From assembly GCA_015493745.1 (NCBI GenBank), contig WGCN01000151.1:1-40755 (forward strand): a stretch of 40,755 nucleotides of DNA, in the 5' to 3' direction. The notes beneath the pieces were generated by a model that worked only from the letters and a program-made list of their open reading frames with translations, searched no databases and was not told where the DNA came from. The number at the start of each line of letters is the position of its first letter. Position 1 is the first letter of the stretch. This document shows, in pieces, positions 24,325 through 33,838 of this stretch. The translations under genes and the position numbers were made by a program. The DNA is from Calditrichales bacterium. Its GTDB lineage: Bacteria; Calditrichota; Calditrichia; Calditrichales; J004.

Positions 24325-24906
24325 ATGTCTAATACCAGAATAGTTTCTTTTGATAACGAGCCGCTTATCCTGGTGGATAGCGAAGACAATGTGCTGGGTT
24401 ATGAAACCAAAGAAAGGGCCCATGACGGAGAGGGTATGCTGCACCGGGCTTTTTCCATTTTTATCTTTAACAGCGCCGGCGAGGTGCTGATGCAGCAGCG
24501 TCACGGCGATAAGCGCCTGTGGCCCCTGATTTGGTCCAACAGTTGTTGCAGCCATCCGCGAAAAGGGGAAAGCGGCGACCAGGCCGCCACACGCCGTCTT
24601 TATGAGGAACTGGGGTTGAAGACGCCGTTGACCTATCTGTACAAATTTGAATACACGGCGCATTATAAGAATCTGGGCACCGAGCATGAATTGTGTTCGG
24701 TTTATATCGGGGCCACGGACGAGGCGCCTAATGTCAATGCCACGGAAGTGGCCGACTGGCATTTTATAGCGCCGGAAGAGCTGAACGCCCGCGTTGCCGC
24801 CCATCCCGAAAAATTTTCACCCTGGTTTAAGATGGAGTGGCGGGAACTGTGGGACACATACCGGCCGGAGATAGAGAAAGTGATCGCCGGATTGAAAAAA
24901 AGTTAG
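24325..24906 (+). CDS. idi: Isopentenyl-diphosphate delta-isomerase, type I
   Basis: A 193-residue Nudix-fold isomerase that interconverts IPP and DMAPP. The catalytic Cys is in WSNSCCSHP and the catalytic Glu in EHELCSVY. The metal site His/Glu residues are in HRAFSIFIF and RRLYEELG. Length is typical of type I enzymes, which need no flavin, unlike type II enzymes that often accompany bacterial mevalonate clusters. It closes the operon. The ATG at 24325 has a GGGGAAAAGG stretch ahead of it. Confidence 0.95.
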   Translation: MSNTRIVSFDNEPLILVDSEDNVLGYETKERAHDGEGMLHRAFSIFIFNSAGEVLMQQRHGDKRLWPLIWSNSCCSHPRKGESGDQAATRRLYEELGLKTPLTYLYKFEYTAHYKNLGTEHELCSVYIGATDEAPNVNATEVADWHFIAPEELNARVAAHPEKFSPWFKMEWRELWDTYRPEIEKVIAGLKKS

Positions 24907-24968
24907 TCATCCGCCGGGAAACGCAAAGTAACGTCTTCCGTCAGTCGATCCGTTCCCTGGTCAGCGTG

Positions 24969-25119
24969 TTATGTTCCATTCCTTTCCACCCGGTAGTCTG
25001 GTTTACGGTGTCGATGAGCGCTGGCGATAATGAGAATATGATCTTCCTCAACAGAATATATTACTTTGCAGGGAAATTTATATAGAAGGCATTTTCTTCG
25101 TAAATACGATACGTATCAC
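24969..25119 (-). pseudogene. RelE/ParE-type toxin remnant
   Basis: A GTG at 25119, overlapping the antitoxin stop, starts VIRIVFTKKMPSI and then stops at 25078; this looks like a toxin N-terminus. In another frame, codons from 25076 to the stop at 24969 read FPCKVIYSVEEDHILIIASA and then HRHRKPDYRVERNGT. That is the typical ParE/RelE C-terminus (FPY-x-IIY-x-x-E-D-x-I-x-I-x-A-x-AH-x-RR-x-P-x-Y). The roughly 45 middle residues are missing and the frame is shifted, so the toxin is dead by an internal deletion. The assignment rests on motif recognition. Confidence 0.7.
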
Positions 25120-25232
25120 TCTTTGTTGAAGATGTCATCCATAGGGATACCTTCAAGATTGCCTTCACGGTAGGCCTGCAGCCGCCTTACCGATTCCCCG
25201 GCCCAAATTTCATCCAGTTTCTTATCAGCCTT
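25116..25232 (-). pseudogene. Antitoxin remnant (addiction-module component, PF09720-like)
   Basis: The frame reads KADKKLDEIWAGESVRRLQA followed by YREGNLEGIPMDDIFNKE and a TGA at 25116-25118. The pattern 'W-x-x-E-x-x-R-R-x-x-A-Y-x-x-G-x-x-x-G-I-P' is the C-terminal half of small antitoxins paired with RelE/ParE toxins. Upstream it runs into an in-frame TAA at 25233-25235 with no start codon, so the N-terminal half is lost. Confidence 0.7.
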
Positions 25233-25420
25233 TTAGAATTTTTAGTGATTTTTACACACCTGGGCAACTTGTTCTTTACATTATTAACAGCACAAACCGG
25301 AGAATCCAATTATAAATTAGAGGTATTAGGGGATCCGGGGAAGAAGGGGAAGCCGTTTTACACAGGAAAATCAAGCCGGGTACACCTGCGAAATAAATCC
25401 CGATGGTTATGACGGCCGTT

Positions 25421-27184
25421 TTAATTGGCGGCGGCGCCGTCTTTCTTCATGCGTTGTATGATTTCCCGGCTTTTGTCCATATCGCCCACCTGCCGGTAGA
25501 GCCCGGCCAGGTTATAAAGCGTGCTTTTATCGGCAGGGCGGAATTTCAGCGCCGCTTCAAATTGCTTAATGGCCTCCTTAAACTCCAACCGGTGGGTATA
25601 AATCAGACCCATCATGGCCCGGGCCTGATAGCCATCCCGAATGCGCACGCTTTTTTGCAACCATTGCAAGGCCTCATCCCTGCCGCCGGTTTGTAACAGC
25701 GCGGCGGCCAGCTTGATCATCAGACGATGGTCAAGACCCACATCATACAAAAGAGCCCGGTATTCCTCGGCCGCGGCCGGCCAACTCTCCCGGGAACTGT
25801 ACATCTGGGTCAGATTGTAATGGGCGTCATGCCAGCTCAGTTTGCCGTTCCAATACTCCCAGGCCAGTTGCTCCAGAACGGTGGGCGGCTTGTAGGCGGC
25901 CAGGAACGAATCCAGTCGGGAGGGGACGCGGAAAGGCCAGCCGGCCTTTAGGATGTTGATCCTCAACCTGCCGATGGCGTCATCCAGGGCGGTGATGCCG
26001 AGCTTTTCCCGGGAGATGGAAAACAGGGTGTCCGCCGGCCGGATAAGTTTACTTTTTATCAGTGCCCGGTAAAAGGCGGCACTGATCCTACGCGTGGCCT
26101 CCAGATTGGGGTGCAGATGATCCAGCATGGCCTTATCCCCGATATAGCCGTGCGCGTCCATGGCGGCCACGGCGCCTTCACCCGGAACAAGGTAATATCC
26201 TTCGCCACCGGCCTGTTCATGAATGATGCGGTTTAGGGTGTCCGCCGCCCGGAAACGCAGCAGGTCATAGTCCCGGGCCCGGGAAAAAGCGCGGCGGGCC
26301 TTTAAATGCTCCCCGTCCCGGCGCCATTGTTGTCCCTTAAGATACCACTCTCCCGCCGGGTAGGGTGATTGCTCATCGCTTATGAACGGGGGCTGATCGC
26401 TGAGATTGGCGGCCAGATCGCTGATGAAAAGCGGGACCGAGGCCGAGCGGCAGGCGGCGGCAATCTCCCGCAGATTTTCACTGAAGTCTTTCAAACCCTT
26501 CCGGTAAAGTGGAGAACCGTAGGGGATTTTTTGTTGCCCGACCATGCGCTGCATCAGTGTGCCTCCCTTTTGGGGAGCCGCGGTTTGTTCCCCGCCCTTG
26601 ATCAGCGTAACCGCCAGCTGGAAAAGGCGCCATTCGCTTAGTCTGAGATAGATATCTACCAGAGAAGGGGACAGGCGGACGGAACTGGCCGCGCCCAGGG
26701 AACCATAGTATTCATTGTGCCCGGCATAGACCAGGATGGCGTCGGGTTGCCAGCGTAAACTCTTTTTAACCAGATAGCGGATGGCCCTGCTGTTTATGGC
26801 CGGCATGCTGAAGTTGACCACTTCAATTTCACGGGCCGGCAGGGAGTACTCCAGTTGCCGTTGCAGCATGCGGGCAAAAGTGCCGTTGTAGTAATAAGGC
26901 CAACCGGCGGCGGAAGAACCGCCGAAGACAAAAATACGCAGGGAAGAGGCCTTCTTGTCCCGGCGCATTAAATCACCGGCCATATGGGGTTTGATTTTTT
27001 GCCCCGGGAAAAAAATCCGCCCCAAATCATCGTTCACGCGCAGATATTCCGCATGTAAGGTATCTTCAACGAATAAGTCCGTATTCACCCCCACATCGCC
27101 CCAGGACAGCAGGGTATCTATGGTCAAAAGGGCTATAAAGATAAAAAAAAGGGTAACGAGGGAGAATGTAATTTTTTTTAGCAT
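25421..27184 (-). CDS. Membrane-anchored SGNH-hydrolase-like protein with C-terminal TPR repeats
   Basis: A 587-residue protein. Residues 3-22 are an N-terminal membrane anchor or signal (ITFSLVTLFFIFIALLTI). An SGNH/GDSL-like domain follows with block I FVFGGSSAAG, block III YAGHNEYYG (Glu replacing the usual Asp after Asn) and block V DHLHPN. The last 130 residues hold three or four TPR repeats (AAEEYRALL; AIKQFEAALKFRPADKSTLYN; YNLAGLYRQVGDMDKS). Such proteins may remove or transfer acyl groups on envelope polymers; the substrate is unknown. The start at 27184 gives the membrane segment at the N-terminus; an in-frame TTG at 27268 would crowd the divergent Nudix gene. Confidence 0.85.
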   Translation of the reverse strand: MLKKITFSLVTLFFIFIALLTIDTLLSWGDVGVNTDLFVEDTLHAEYLRVNDDLGRIFFPGQKIKPHMAGDLMRRDKKASSLRIFVFGGSSAAGWPYYYNGTFARMLQRQLEYSLPAREIEVVNFSMPAINSRAIRYLVKKSLRWQPDAILVYAGHNEYYGSLGAASSVRLSPSLVDIYLRLSEWRLFQLAVTLIKGGEQTAAPQKGGTLMQRMVGQQKIPYGSPLYRKGLKDFSENLREIAAACRSASVPLFISDLAANLSDQPPFISDEQSPYPAGEWYLKGQQWRRDGEHLKARRAFSRARDYDLLRFRAADTLNRIIHEQAGGEGYYLVPGEGAVAAMDAHGYIGDKAMLDHLHPNLEATRRISAAFYRALIKSKLIRPADTLFSISREKLGITALDDAIGRLRINILKAGWPFRVPSRLDSFLAAYKPPTVLEQLAWEYWNGKLSWHDAHYNLTQMYSSRESWPAAAEEYRALLYDVGLDHRLMIKLAAALLQTGGRDEALQWLQKSVRIRDGYQARAMMGLIYTHRLEFKEAIKQFEAALKFRPADKSTLYNLAGLYRQVGDMDKSREIIQRMKKDGAAAN

Positions 27185-27270
27185 ATTTTTGAAAAAACCG
27201 TTAAATATTAAATGGTGTTGATTGATCAATGGCAAGCGCAGTTTAACGGAAAACAGGGAAAAATTCAATT

Positions 27271-27684
27271 TTGAATACAGAAATCCGGGTGGGGGTCGGG
27301 GCGGTAATTTTTAAGGATGACAAGGTTCTGCTGGTACTCCGGAAAAACGAACCGGCCGGCGGCTGGTGGGCCATCCCCGGTGGGAAGGTCAGGAGCGGAG
27401 AGACACTGAAAGAGGCCCTGCGACGGGAGATTCGCGAGGAGACCGGTCTGGAAATAATGCCATTGGAAGTGGTTTATGTCTTTGATCTGATCGAAAAGGA
27501 GCCCGGGGGAGCGGTAAGCCGGCATTATGTCATCATCGATTATGCCGCCCGGGTAAACGGAGGGCGGCTGAAGGCCGGAGATGACGCCCTGCGGGCGCGC
27601 TGGTTCAGGGCCGGTGAGTTGAAAGACTGGCCCGTCCACAGCCGAACGCGTCAATTATTGCACGAAAAATATGGTTTTGGTTAA
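27271..27684 (+). CDS. Nudix hydrolase
   Basis: A 137-residue Nudix protein with the full Nudix box GGKVRSGETLKEALRREIRE followed by ETGLE, matching GX5EX7REUXEEXGU. The preceding strand GVGAVIFKDDKVLLVLR is typical of ADP-ribose pyrophosphatase/MutT-like members that clean up nucleoside diphosphate derivatives. The TTG at 27271 is the earliest start; a GTG at 27289 is an alternative that leaves the fold intact. Divergent from the SGNH-TPR gene with an 86-base gap that must hold both promoters. Confidence 0.9.
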   Translation: MNTEIRVGVGAVIFKDDKVLLVLRKNEPAGGWWAIPGGKVRSGETLKEALRREIREETGLEIMPLEVVYVFDLIEKEPGGAVSRHYVIIDYAARVNGGRLKAGDDALRARWFRAGELKDWPVHSRTRQLLHEKYGFG

Positions 27685-27797
27685 AACAGGCGATTTGTTT
27701 ACTTTTGCCCCTTGGATTAAATCTTATCACGGGCAGCCTTTTGCCGGGGTTGAGTTACATTTATAAAAGCCAAATTACATTCATTTAGGGATATGCT

Positions 27798-28769
27798 ATG
27801 GATACGCTTGCCGTTTTGGGTATAGATATCGGCGGTACGAACACGGCCTTTGGTCTGGTGGATCGTGACGGTCGTTTGTTGTTTGAGGCCACCGTGGCCA
27901 CGGAGTCGAATAATGGCCCCGGGACGTTGATGCAGGAAGTGCACACCGTTGTGGAAAACTTTTTGCGGGGAGAAAACGGTATTAAAATTGCGGGCATCGG
28001 CATCGGCGCGCCCAATGCCAACTTTTACACGGGACAAATTGAAAATCCGCCTAATCTGAGCTGGGGCACCGTGGACATGGCCGGACTGGTGAACGATATT
28101 TTTCATCTGCCGGTATACATAACCAATGATGCCAACGCCAGCGCCATAGGTGAAATGCTGTTCGGTTCGGCGCGGGGAATGGAGCATTTTATTGTGATCA
28201 CCCTGGGCACGGGGCTGGGCAGTGGCGTGGTGGTGGATGGCAAGCTGGTTTACGGCAGTAACGGTCTGGCCGGGGAACTGGGTCATAATTGCATCGACTT
28301 TCACGGCCGGTATTGCGCCTGCGGCAATCGCGGCTGTCTGGAAACCTACGTTTCCGCCAGTGGTATCGTGCGTTCGGCCGTGGAGTTGCTGGGTAAAAGG
28401 ATTACCCCCTCGCCCCTGCGGGAAATGGCCGCAAAGGACATCACGGCCGAGATACTGTTCAATCTGGCTCTGGAAAAGGATCCCATCGCCCTGGAGGCCT
28501 TCGATTACACGGCCCACCTGCTGGGGGTGTCCTGTGCCAATGTAGCCTTGCTCACCGCGCCGCAGGCCTATATCATAACCGGCGGTCTGGCCCGGGCGGA
28601 GAAACTGTTCTTTCGCAAAACCAAAGAATATATGGAAAGACATCTGCTGGCCAATTTCAGAGGAAAAATTAAAATACTGCCCTCCGGGTTAAAGGAGAAT
28701 CCTGCCATATTGGGCAGCGCGGCACTGGCCTGGAACGAACTGAAGGAAAATGGAAAGGGAAACGCGTAA
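27798..28769 (+). CDS. ROK-family sugar kinase (glucokinase-like)
   Basis: A 323-residue kinase. The ATP-binding phosphate loop is [12 protein letters not shown] and the catalytic Asp is in [12 protein letters not shown]. The ROK zinc motif is complete: [20 protein letters not shown] followed by E (His and three Cys in the CxCGxxGCxE pattern). Family members phosphorylate glucose, fructose or N-acetyl hexosamines; glucokinase is the likeliest role here. There is no N-terminal HTH, so it is an enzyme rather than a NagC-type repressor. Its TAA overlaps the ATG of the next gene (TAATG), implying coupled translation. Confidence 0.92.
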   Translation: MDTLAVLGIDIGGTNTAFGLVDRDGRLLFEATVATESNNGPGTLMQEVHTVVENFLRGENGIKIAGIGIGAPNANFYTGQIENPPNLSWGTVDMAGLVNDIFHLPVYITNDANASAIGEMLFGSARGMEHFIVITLGTGLGSGVVVDGKLVYGSNGLAGELGHNCIDFHGRYCACGNRGCLETYVSASGIVRSAVELLGKRITPSPLREMAAKDITAEILFNLALEKDPIALEAFDYTAHLLGVSCANVALLTAPQAYIITGGLARAEKLFFRKTKEYMERHLLANFRGKIKILPSGLKENPAILGSAALAWNELKENGKGNA

Positions 28770-30466
28770 TGGAGAAGAGCAGCCTGAAAGTGGGCTATCA
28801 GGGAGAAAAGGGCGCCTATTCGGAAACGGCCCTGCATGAGTTGTTTAAGGAAACCGCCGCCGAGGCCGTTCCTTTCCGCACCTCCTATGAGGTGGTGGAC
28901 GCCATGAAAAAGGGACGCATCGATGTGGGGCTGCTACCTATCGACAACAGCATAGTGGGCAATATAACCCATACCTATGATCTGTTGGTGGAAAACCGGC
29001 TGACCATTACCCGGGAGATTATCATCCCCATTCATCATAACCTGTTGGTTTTCCCGGGGGTTCAGTCGGATCAGATACGTAAAATATATTCCCATCCGGC
29101 CGCCATAGCCCAGTGCGAGGTGTTTTTACGCGGCTTACCCCTGGCGGAAATCATTCCCACCTACGATACGGCGGGCAGTGCCAAAATGATCGCCGATAAA
29201 AAACTGACCGATACGGCGGCCATTGCCGGAGACCGCGCCGCTGAACTCTACGGGCTGGAAAAACTCAAGCAGCAGATTGAGGACTATCCCCATAATCAAA
29301 CCCGCTTTGTGCTGATCTCCTCGGAGAATATCAGTTACAAACAGGATGATCTGGCCCCCTGGAAAACCACCATCGTTTTTAACACCCTGGATCAGCCGGG
29401 CATGCTCTATAAATGTCTGGGGGTTATCGAAAAATACAATCTCAATATGACCATGCTCACCTCTCGCCCGCATAAAACGGAACCGTGGAAGTTTAATTTT
29501 TTTGCCGAAATAGACGGCCATGCCGAAAGCGAGACGTTAAAGAAAGCTTTTGAAGAGATTCGCGGTATGACCGGTTTCCTGCATCTGCTGGGTTCCTATC
29601 ACCGCTATGAGGCACAAGGTCTGTACAGCCTGGAAGCGGCGGCCGGAGAGAAGAGAATCAATGTGACCGCTCCCTTATACAGTCTGGAGCGTCATCCGGA
29701 TGCGACGGTCATCCGGGTGGACGGTGTGCAGATCGGCGGCGGTACGTTTACCGTCATCGCCGGGCCGTGCAGTGTCGAAGGGCGCCACCAGATGATCGAA
29801 TCGGCCAAAATCAGCAAGGAGCAGCAGGCGCACATATTGCGGGGCGGCGCCTTTAAGCCCCGTACCAGTCCCTACAGCTTTCAGGGCCTGGGCGAGGAAG
29901 GACTGAAGCTTTTAAAGGAGGCCGGACGGCAGTACAACATGCCGGTCATTACGGAAGTGATCGCTCCCGAGGATGTGGAACTGGTGGCTTCCTATTCCGA
30001 TATATTGCAAATCGGAGCGCGCAATATGCAGAATTTTGTTCTGTTGCAGGAAGTGGGTCGGTGTAAAAAACCTGTTTTTTTGAAACGGGGCATGATGGCG
30101 ACCGTGAAGGAGCTGCTGCTTTCCGCCGAATATATCCTGGCCAAGGGCAATGCCGATGTGATTTTATGTGAAAGGGGCATACGTACCTTTGAGACCGCCA
30201 CCCGGAATACCCTGGATATCAGCGCCATTCCGCTGTTGAAGGAGAAGACCCATCTGCCGGTGTTTGTCGACCCCAGCCATGCCACGGGCATCCCCTCCCT
30301 GATAGAGCCGGTAGCCAAGGCCGCGGCCGCCATCGGCGCCGACGGGATCATGGTGGAGGTACATTTTAACCCGGCCGCGGCCCTGAGCGACGCCGACCAG
30401 GCCCTTAGCGAAAAACAGTTTGCCTCGCTTATGGCTTCATTAAAAAAAATGCAGCTTTTTATGTGA
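28769..30466 (+). CDS. Fusion: prephenate dehydratase + ACT domain + DAHP synthase (type I-beta)
   Basis: A 565-residue bifunctional protein. Residues 6-182 are prephenate dehydratase ([23 protein letters not shown], catalytic TRF at 178-180). Residues about 198-275 are the Phe-sensing ACT domain (GMLYKCL at the usual GALV site; TSRP where ESRP is usual). From about 305 a type I-beta DAHP synthase runs to the end: AGPCSVEG (metal-binding C334), [47 protein letters not shown] and VHFNP. One polypeptide thus carries the first shikimate step (PEP + erythrose 4-phosphate) and the Phe-branch step (prephenate to phenylpyruvate) with one ACT sensor between them. The frame is unbroken. Confidence 0.95.
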   Translation: MEKSSLKVGYQGEKGAYSETALHELFKETAAEAVPFRTSYEVVDAMKKGRIDVGLLPIDNSIVGNITHTYDLLVENRLTITREIIIPIHHNLLVFPGVQSDQIRKIYSHPAAIAQCEVFLRGLPLAEIIPTYDTAGSAKMIADKKLTDTAAIAGDRAAELYGLEKLKQQIEDYPHNQTRFVLISSENISYKQDDLAPWKTTIVFNTLDQPGMLYKCLGVIEKYNLNMTMLTSRPHKTEPWKFNFFAEIDGHAESETLKKAFEEIRGMTGFLHLLGSYHRYEAQGLYSLEAAAGEKRINVTAPLYSLERHPDATVIRVDGVQIGGGTFTVIAGPCSVEGRHQMIESAKISKEQQAHILRGGAFKPRTSPYSFQGLGEEGLKLLKEAGRQYNMPVITEVIAPEDVELVASYSDILQIGARNMQNFVLLQEVGRCKKPVFLKRGMMATVKELLLSAEYILAKGNADVILCERGIRTFETATRNTLDISAIPLLKEKTHLPVFVDPSHATGIPSLIEPVAKAAAAIGADGIMVEVHFNPAAALSDADQALSEKQFASLMASLKKMQLFM

Positions 30467-30564
30467 GGGCTTTCCTTTTTTGAGGATGAATCAACGGTTT
30501 TTTAATATAAAACTGTGGCATTTGTGGAAACAACGCTCTCGTAAATCACTACATTGGCATCCTC

Positions 30565-31317
30565 GTGATAATAACGGATGAACCCTTGAAAATAGCTTTA
30601 ATATCAGACATTCATGGAAATAATGAAGCGCTTTCCGCCGTTCTGGAGGCCATAGCCGCTGAAGGCTGCGATCATATCGTTTGCCTGGGGGATGTGGCCA
30701 CCCTGGGCCCGCAACCGCGCCAGGTTTTGGAAAACCTTCGACAGGTGCGGGCGGATTTTATCATGGGCAATCATGATGCCGCCCTGCTGCACCCCCGGAT
30801 GCTGGCGCAGTATCGTATCGCCGCACCGCTAAAACCGGATATTCAATGGTGTCTGGATCAACTCGATCCACAAGAGATATCCTTTCTGGAAGAGTTTGAC
30901 GATTGCCGGCAACTGGAGCTGGCTCCTTCACAAAAACTGCTGGCCTACCACGGAAGCCCGCGTTCGAATATCGAGAATGTATATCCCGACGCCCCGGTGC
31001 AATCCCTGAGGGAAATATTTTCTTCCTTTTCCGTACAGTTCATGGCCGGGGGACATACGCATATACAGATGCTTCGTAATTTTGACGGCCGCTGGCTTAT
31101 CAATCCCGGCAGTGTGGGCCAACCTTTTCATCACACCCCTGAGGAAGGCGGGGTGCCACGCCTGTTAAACCATGCCGAGTGGGCGGTACTTAGCATAAAA
31201 AAATCATCGGTTGCGGTGGAACTAAAAAGAACATACTATGATATAAACAGATATTGTCAAATTATTGAGGATAGTACGCTGCCGGTAAAAGACTGGCTGT
31301 TGCGTCAATATGTTTGA
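30565..31317 (+). CDS. Calcineurin-like metallophosphoesterase (YfcE/MJ0936-like)
   Basis: A 250-residue phosphoesterase with the full dimetal motif set: SDIHGN, LGDVATLGP, MGNHD, a later YHGSPRS and GGHTHI. The fold is of the MJ0936/YfcE group, soluble and cytoplasmic, acting on phosphodiesters or nucleotides; the substrate is unknown. The start is uncertain: GTG at 30565 or TTG at 30586, the latter directly before KIALISDIHG; neither has a strong ribosome site. Confidence 0.9.
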   Translation: MIITDEPLKIALISDIHGNNEALSAVLEAIAAEGCDHIVCLGDVATLGPQPRQVLENLRQVRADFIMGNHDAALLHPRMLAQYRIAAPLKPDIQWCLDQLDPQEISFLEEFDDCRQLELAPSQKLLAYHGSPRSNIENVYPDAPVQSLREIFSSFSVQFMAGGHTHIQMLRNFDGRWLINPGSVGQPFHHTPEEGGVPRLLNHAEWAVLSIKKSSVAVELKRTYYDINRYCQIIEDSTLPVKDWLLRQYV

Positions 31318-31511
31318 TTTGGATTGCTACTACCGGGCCGGGGGACACGGCGGCCTGTTTTTTACCGCTAAAGACGAAAAAAGTATGTGAATGAATAATA
31401 GCTTTATACTTTTTCCATTTCAATGTTAATTCGACTTGCTGTACATTAGGGTTTTCATGTAGATTTGACATTTATCACAATCTGGATATTTAATTTATAT
31501 AGGGGAGAAAA

Positions 31512-33329
31512 ATGTCCGACACACACACTTTCCATATTCCTGTAATGGGGATTGGGTTTACCATAGATTCACCACTTAAAGTTTCAGCATATGGGATAGA
31601 CTCGGTCATTTCTCTGGTTGATGATATATTAATGGAAAAGCTCAGGGAGATGTACTGCAACAAGTATGAAATCCCTTATAAAAAAATATCCGAGAAGGTG
31701 GAAGATTTCCGCGCTAAGCGCATTACGTCCTATTTGAATCTGATCAATGACCTTGCCGAAAAGAAGTTTGAAGAGCTTAAAAGCGCCACGGTGGAAAAAG
31801 GACAGGAAATACGGGACTTTTTTGAAATGCTGCCGGACAGCTCCGACATAAGAGAAGAATTTAAACATATGACGGACAAATATCTCAACCTGAATGAAAT
31901 CAGTGACTGGATAAAGGAAAACCTGTACCGGGGCAGTATCGATGTGAACATCATGACCAAGCTGGATAAGGATAACTATATTAAGGATGAGAAACTGCCG
32001 GTTGAATATAATGACGCCCATGCCGCTTTGCGAGGTTACGCCAACAGCGATCTGGAATCTTCCCTGGTCCTTTCCGCCGGCATGAACCCCAGGCTTTACA
32101 GTTATATTCAAAAATTCGACGACTTCTATCCCGATGAAAACGGGTATATCAAAAAGAAAATCGCCCTCAAGGTCAGCGATTACCGCTCCGCATTGATTCA
32201 GGGTAAATTCCTGGCAAAGAAGGGAATATGGGTCTCGGAATACCGGATTGAATCCGGCTTAAATTGCGGCGGTCATGCTTTTGCAACCGACGGGTATCTG
32301 ATGGGGCCGATACTGGATGAATTTAAAAATAATCGCGCCGAGCTGCGTAAAAGCGTTTATACCCTGTTGGTACGCGCCTTAACGGCCAAGGGAAGAACGA
32401 TACCTTCCTCGATGCTGCCGATTAAGGTTACGGCCCAGGGCGGGGTGGGCACGGCGGAGGAGCACCGCTTTTTACTCGAATATTACGATATCGACTCCGT
32501 GGGCTGGGGCAGCCCCTTTCTGCTGGTTCCCGAGGCCACGACCGTCGATGCCGAAACCCGGGAGAAGTTGGCCCGCGCCCGCGAGGAAGACCTGTACCTG
32601 AGCGATATCTCCCCCCTGGGGGTTCCTTTTAACAGCCTGAGGGGCAATACGAAGGATTTGTTTAAGCAACAATTGATTGAAAAGGGACGGCCCGGAAGTT
32701 CCTGCCCTAAAAAGTATCTGTCTTCCAATACGGAGTTTACGGAAAAAAGCATCTGCACCGCCTCCCGCCAGTATCAGCATCTGAAAATAAAACAACTGGA
32801 AGAGAAGAACCTGGCACCCGATGAATATAAAAAGTCTTTTGATAAAATCGTCGACAAGTCCTGTATTTGCGTCGGTTTGGGGACGACGGCCCTGGTCAAT
32901 TACGGTTTGGATACCCGGGTTGAGGGAAAGGAGATATCCGTCTGTCCCGGCCCCAATATGGCCTACTTCAACCATGAAGTGAGTCTGAAGGAAATGGTTG
33001 ATCATATCTATGGGCGATCTTCCGCTTTTATCCAGAAAAACCGTCCCAATATGTTTGTTAAGGAGTTGAAACTCTATTTGGATTATCTGAAGAATAAAAT
33101 TGAGGAAACCCGGGAATCGGTTACAGAACAACAGGAAAAATATCTGTTGAAGTTCGCCTCCAACCTGAAAGAGGGCATCAGCTATTATGACCGTGTTTTT
33201 ACCAGTTTAAGGGATAAATTCCAGGATACCCGGGCCACCATTCTGAAAGAGCTGGAAGCCGGTAAAAAAACATTACATGCGCTGAAAGCCGAAATCGAAA
33301 AAATGTCCATGGGCAGCCTGGTGGAGTAA
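31512..33329 (+). CDS. 605-residue conserved-looking protein of unknown function, TIM-barrel oxidoreductase-like core with Cys cluster
   Basis: I do not recognise this family with certainty. The N-terminal 140 residues are helical. The middle (about 180-340) has glycine-rich segments, SGLNCGGHAFATDGY, PIKVTAQGGVGTAEEH and SVGWGSPFLLVPE, whose 'GGVGT-x-E' pattern recalls flavin TIM barrels such as nitronate monooxygenase or glutamate synthase. Cys398, 415, 451, 453 and 478 (SSCPKK, SICTAS, SCICVGLG, SVCPGP) could bind an Fe-S cluster. The C-terminal 120 residues form a long coiled coil. Start ATG at 31512 follows AGGGGAG. It is a single gene ending in its own terminator. Confidence 0.85.
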   Translation: MSDTHTFHIPVMGIGFTIDSPLKVSAYGIDSVISLVDDILMEKLREMYCNKYEIPYKKISEKVEDFRAKRITSYLNLINDLAEKKFEELKSATVEKGQEIRDFFEMLPDSSDIREEFKHMTDKYLNLNEISDWIKENLYRGSIDVNIMTKLDKDNYIKDEKLPVEYNDAHAALRGYANSDLESSLVLSAGMNPRLYSYIQKFDDFYPDENGYIKKKIALKVSDYRSALIQGKFLAKKGIWVSEYRIESGLNCGGHAFATDGYLMGPILDEFKNNRAELRKSVYTLLVRALTAKGRTIPSSMLPIKVTAQGGVGTAEEHRFLLEYYDIDSVGWGSPFLLVPEATTVDAETREKLARAREEDLYLSDISPLGVPFNSLRGNTKDLFKQQLIEKGRPGSSCPKKYLSSNTEFTEKSICTASRQYQHLKIKQLEEKNLAPDEYKKSFDKIVDKSCICVGLGTTALVNYGLDTRVEGKEISVCPGPNMAYFNHEVSLKEMVDHIYGRSSAFIQKNRPNMFVKELKLYLDYLKNKIEETRESVTEQQEKYLLKFASNLKEGISYYDRVFTSLRDKFQDTRATILKELEAGKKTLHALKAEIEKMSMGSLVE

Positions 33330-33370
33330 TTACTCGTTTACATACCGTAGTCCTATAAGATAAAATCTGT

Positions 33371-33399
33371 AAAGGCGTCCTGTTGCGGCGCCTTTTTTT
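33371..33399 (+). terminator. Rho-independent terminator after the 605-residue protein gene
   Basis: AAAGGCG (33371-33377) pairs with CGCCTTT (33389-33395), followed by a continuing T-run to 33399. Confidence 0.85.
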
Positions 33400-33782
33400 A
33401 TAAAACGCCCCGTAATATCCCGCGCCTCAACTAAAAAGGCGGCACAGGCCAAAAGATTTACGCTAAGGCGCCGGGAGTGCCAGGATATAAAATCTTTTTT
33501 CTTTATCTAGTGATGATTCGTATTTTTCAAACAGAAAAACCAAGGCAGGGTGTCTCTGTCGTTCGGCATAAAAATTCTGTTTTCCATACCTAACTATTCA
33601 CCGCCCCCGCGGCTATTAAATCATGGAGTAAAGGAATCTCCCGTCCTCACCCGCACATTAAATGAGGAGGAACCCGTCTACCCAGGCTCCTTGCGGCTGT
33701 TAAGATTGGTCCGCTGGAAATATGGTTTCCGGGCCGGGTCTGTTCTAAATGACCTCCAACCTGTTTCTTTAACGGATAGGGC

Positions 33783-33816
33783 AAAAAAAAAGCCCCGTCC
33801 ATCAAAGGCCGGGGCT
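33783..33816 (-). terminator. Rho-independent terminator after the PpiD/SurA-like gene
   Basis: AGCCCCG (33791-33797) pairs with CGGGGCT (33810-33816); the A-run at 33783-33791 becomes a U-run on the minus strand. It lies 22 bases past the stop. Confidence 0.87.
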
Positions 33817-33838
33817 GAAATAGAAAAATATTGCTTAT

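Larger units (their letters stand above)
24907..25420. other. Gene-free stretch holding a decayed toxin-antitoxin module
   Basis: About 514 bases between the stops of idi (plus) and the SGNH-TPR gene (minus). The middle (24969-25232) holds fragments of a minus-strand toxin-antitoxin pair, listed separately. The rest (25233-25420) has no open frame, RNA gene or repeat that I can see. Confidence 0.6.
33330..33838. other. Gene-free stretch between converging genes
   Basis: About 509 bases containing one terminator for each converging gene (33371-33399 on plus, 33783-33816 on minus). Between them a weak plus-strand frame (33550-33852) runs through the minus-strand terminator and has no domain, so it is unlikely to be a gene. 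I see nothing else. Confidence 0.55.

Noticed and set aside
24264-24332. 22-codon mini-ORF overlapping the idi start
   Set aside because: It overlaps the end of the 134-residue gene and the start of idi; no ribosome site of its own and no way to support it.
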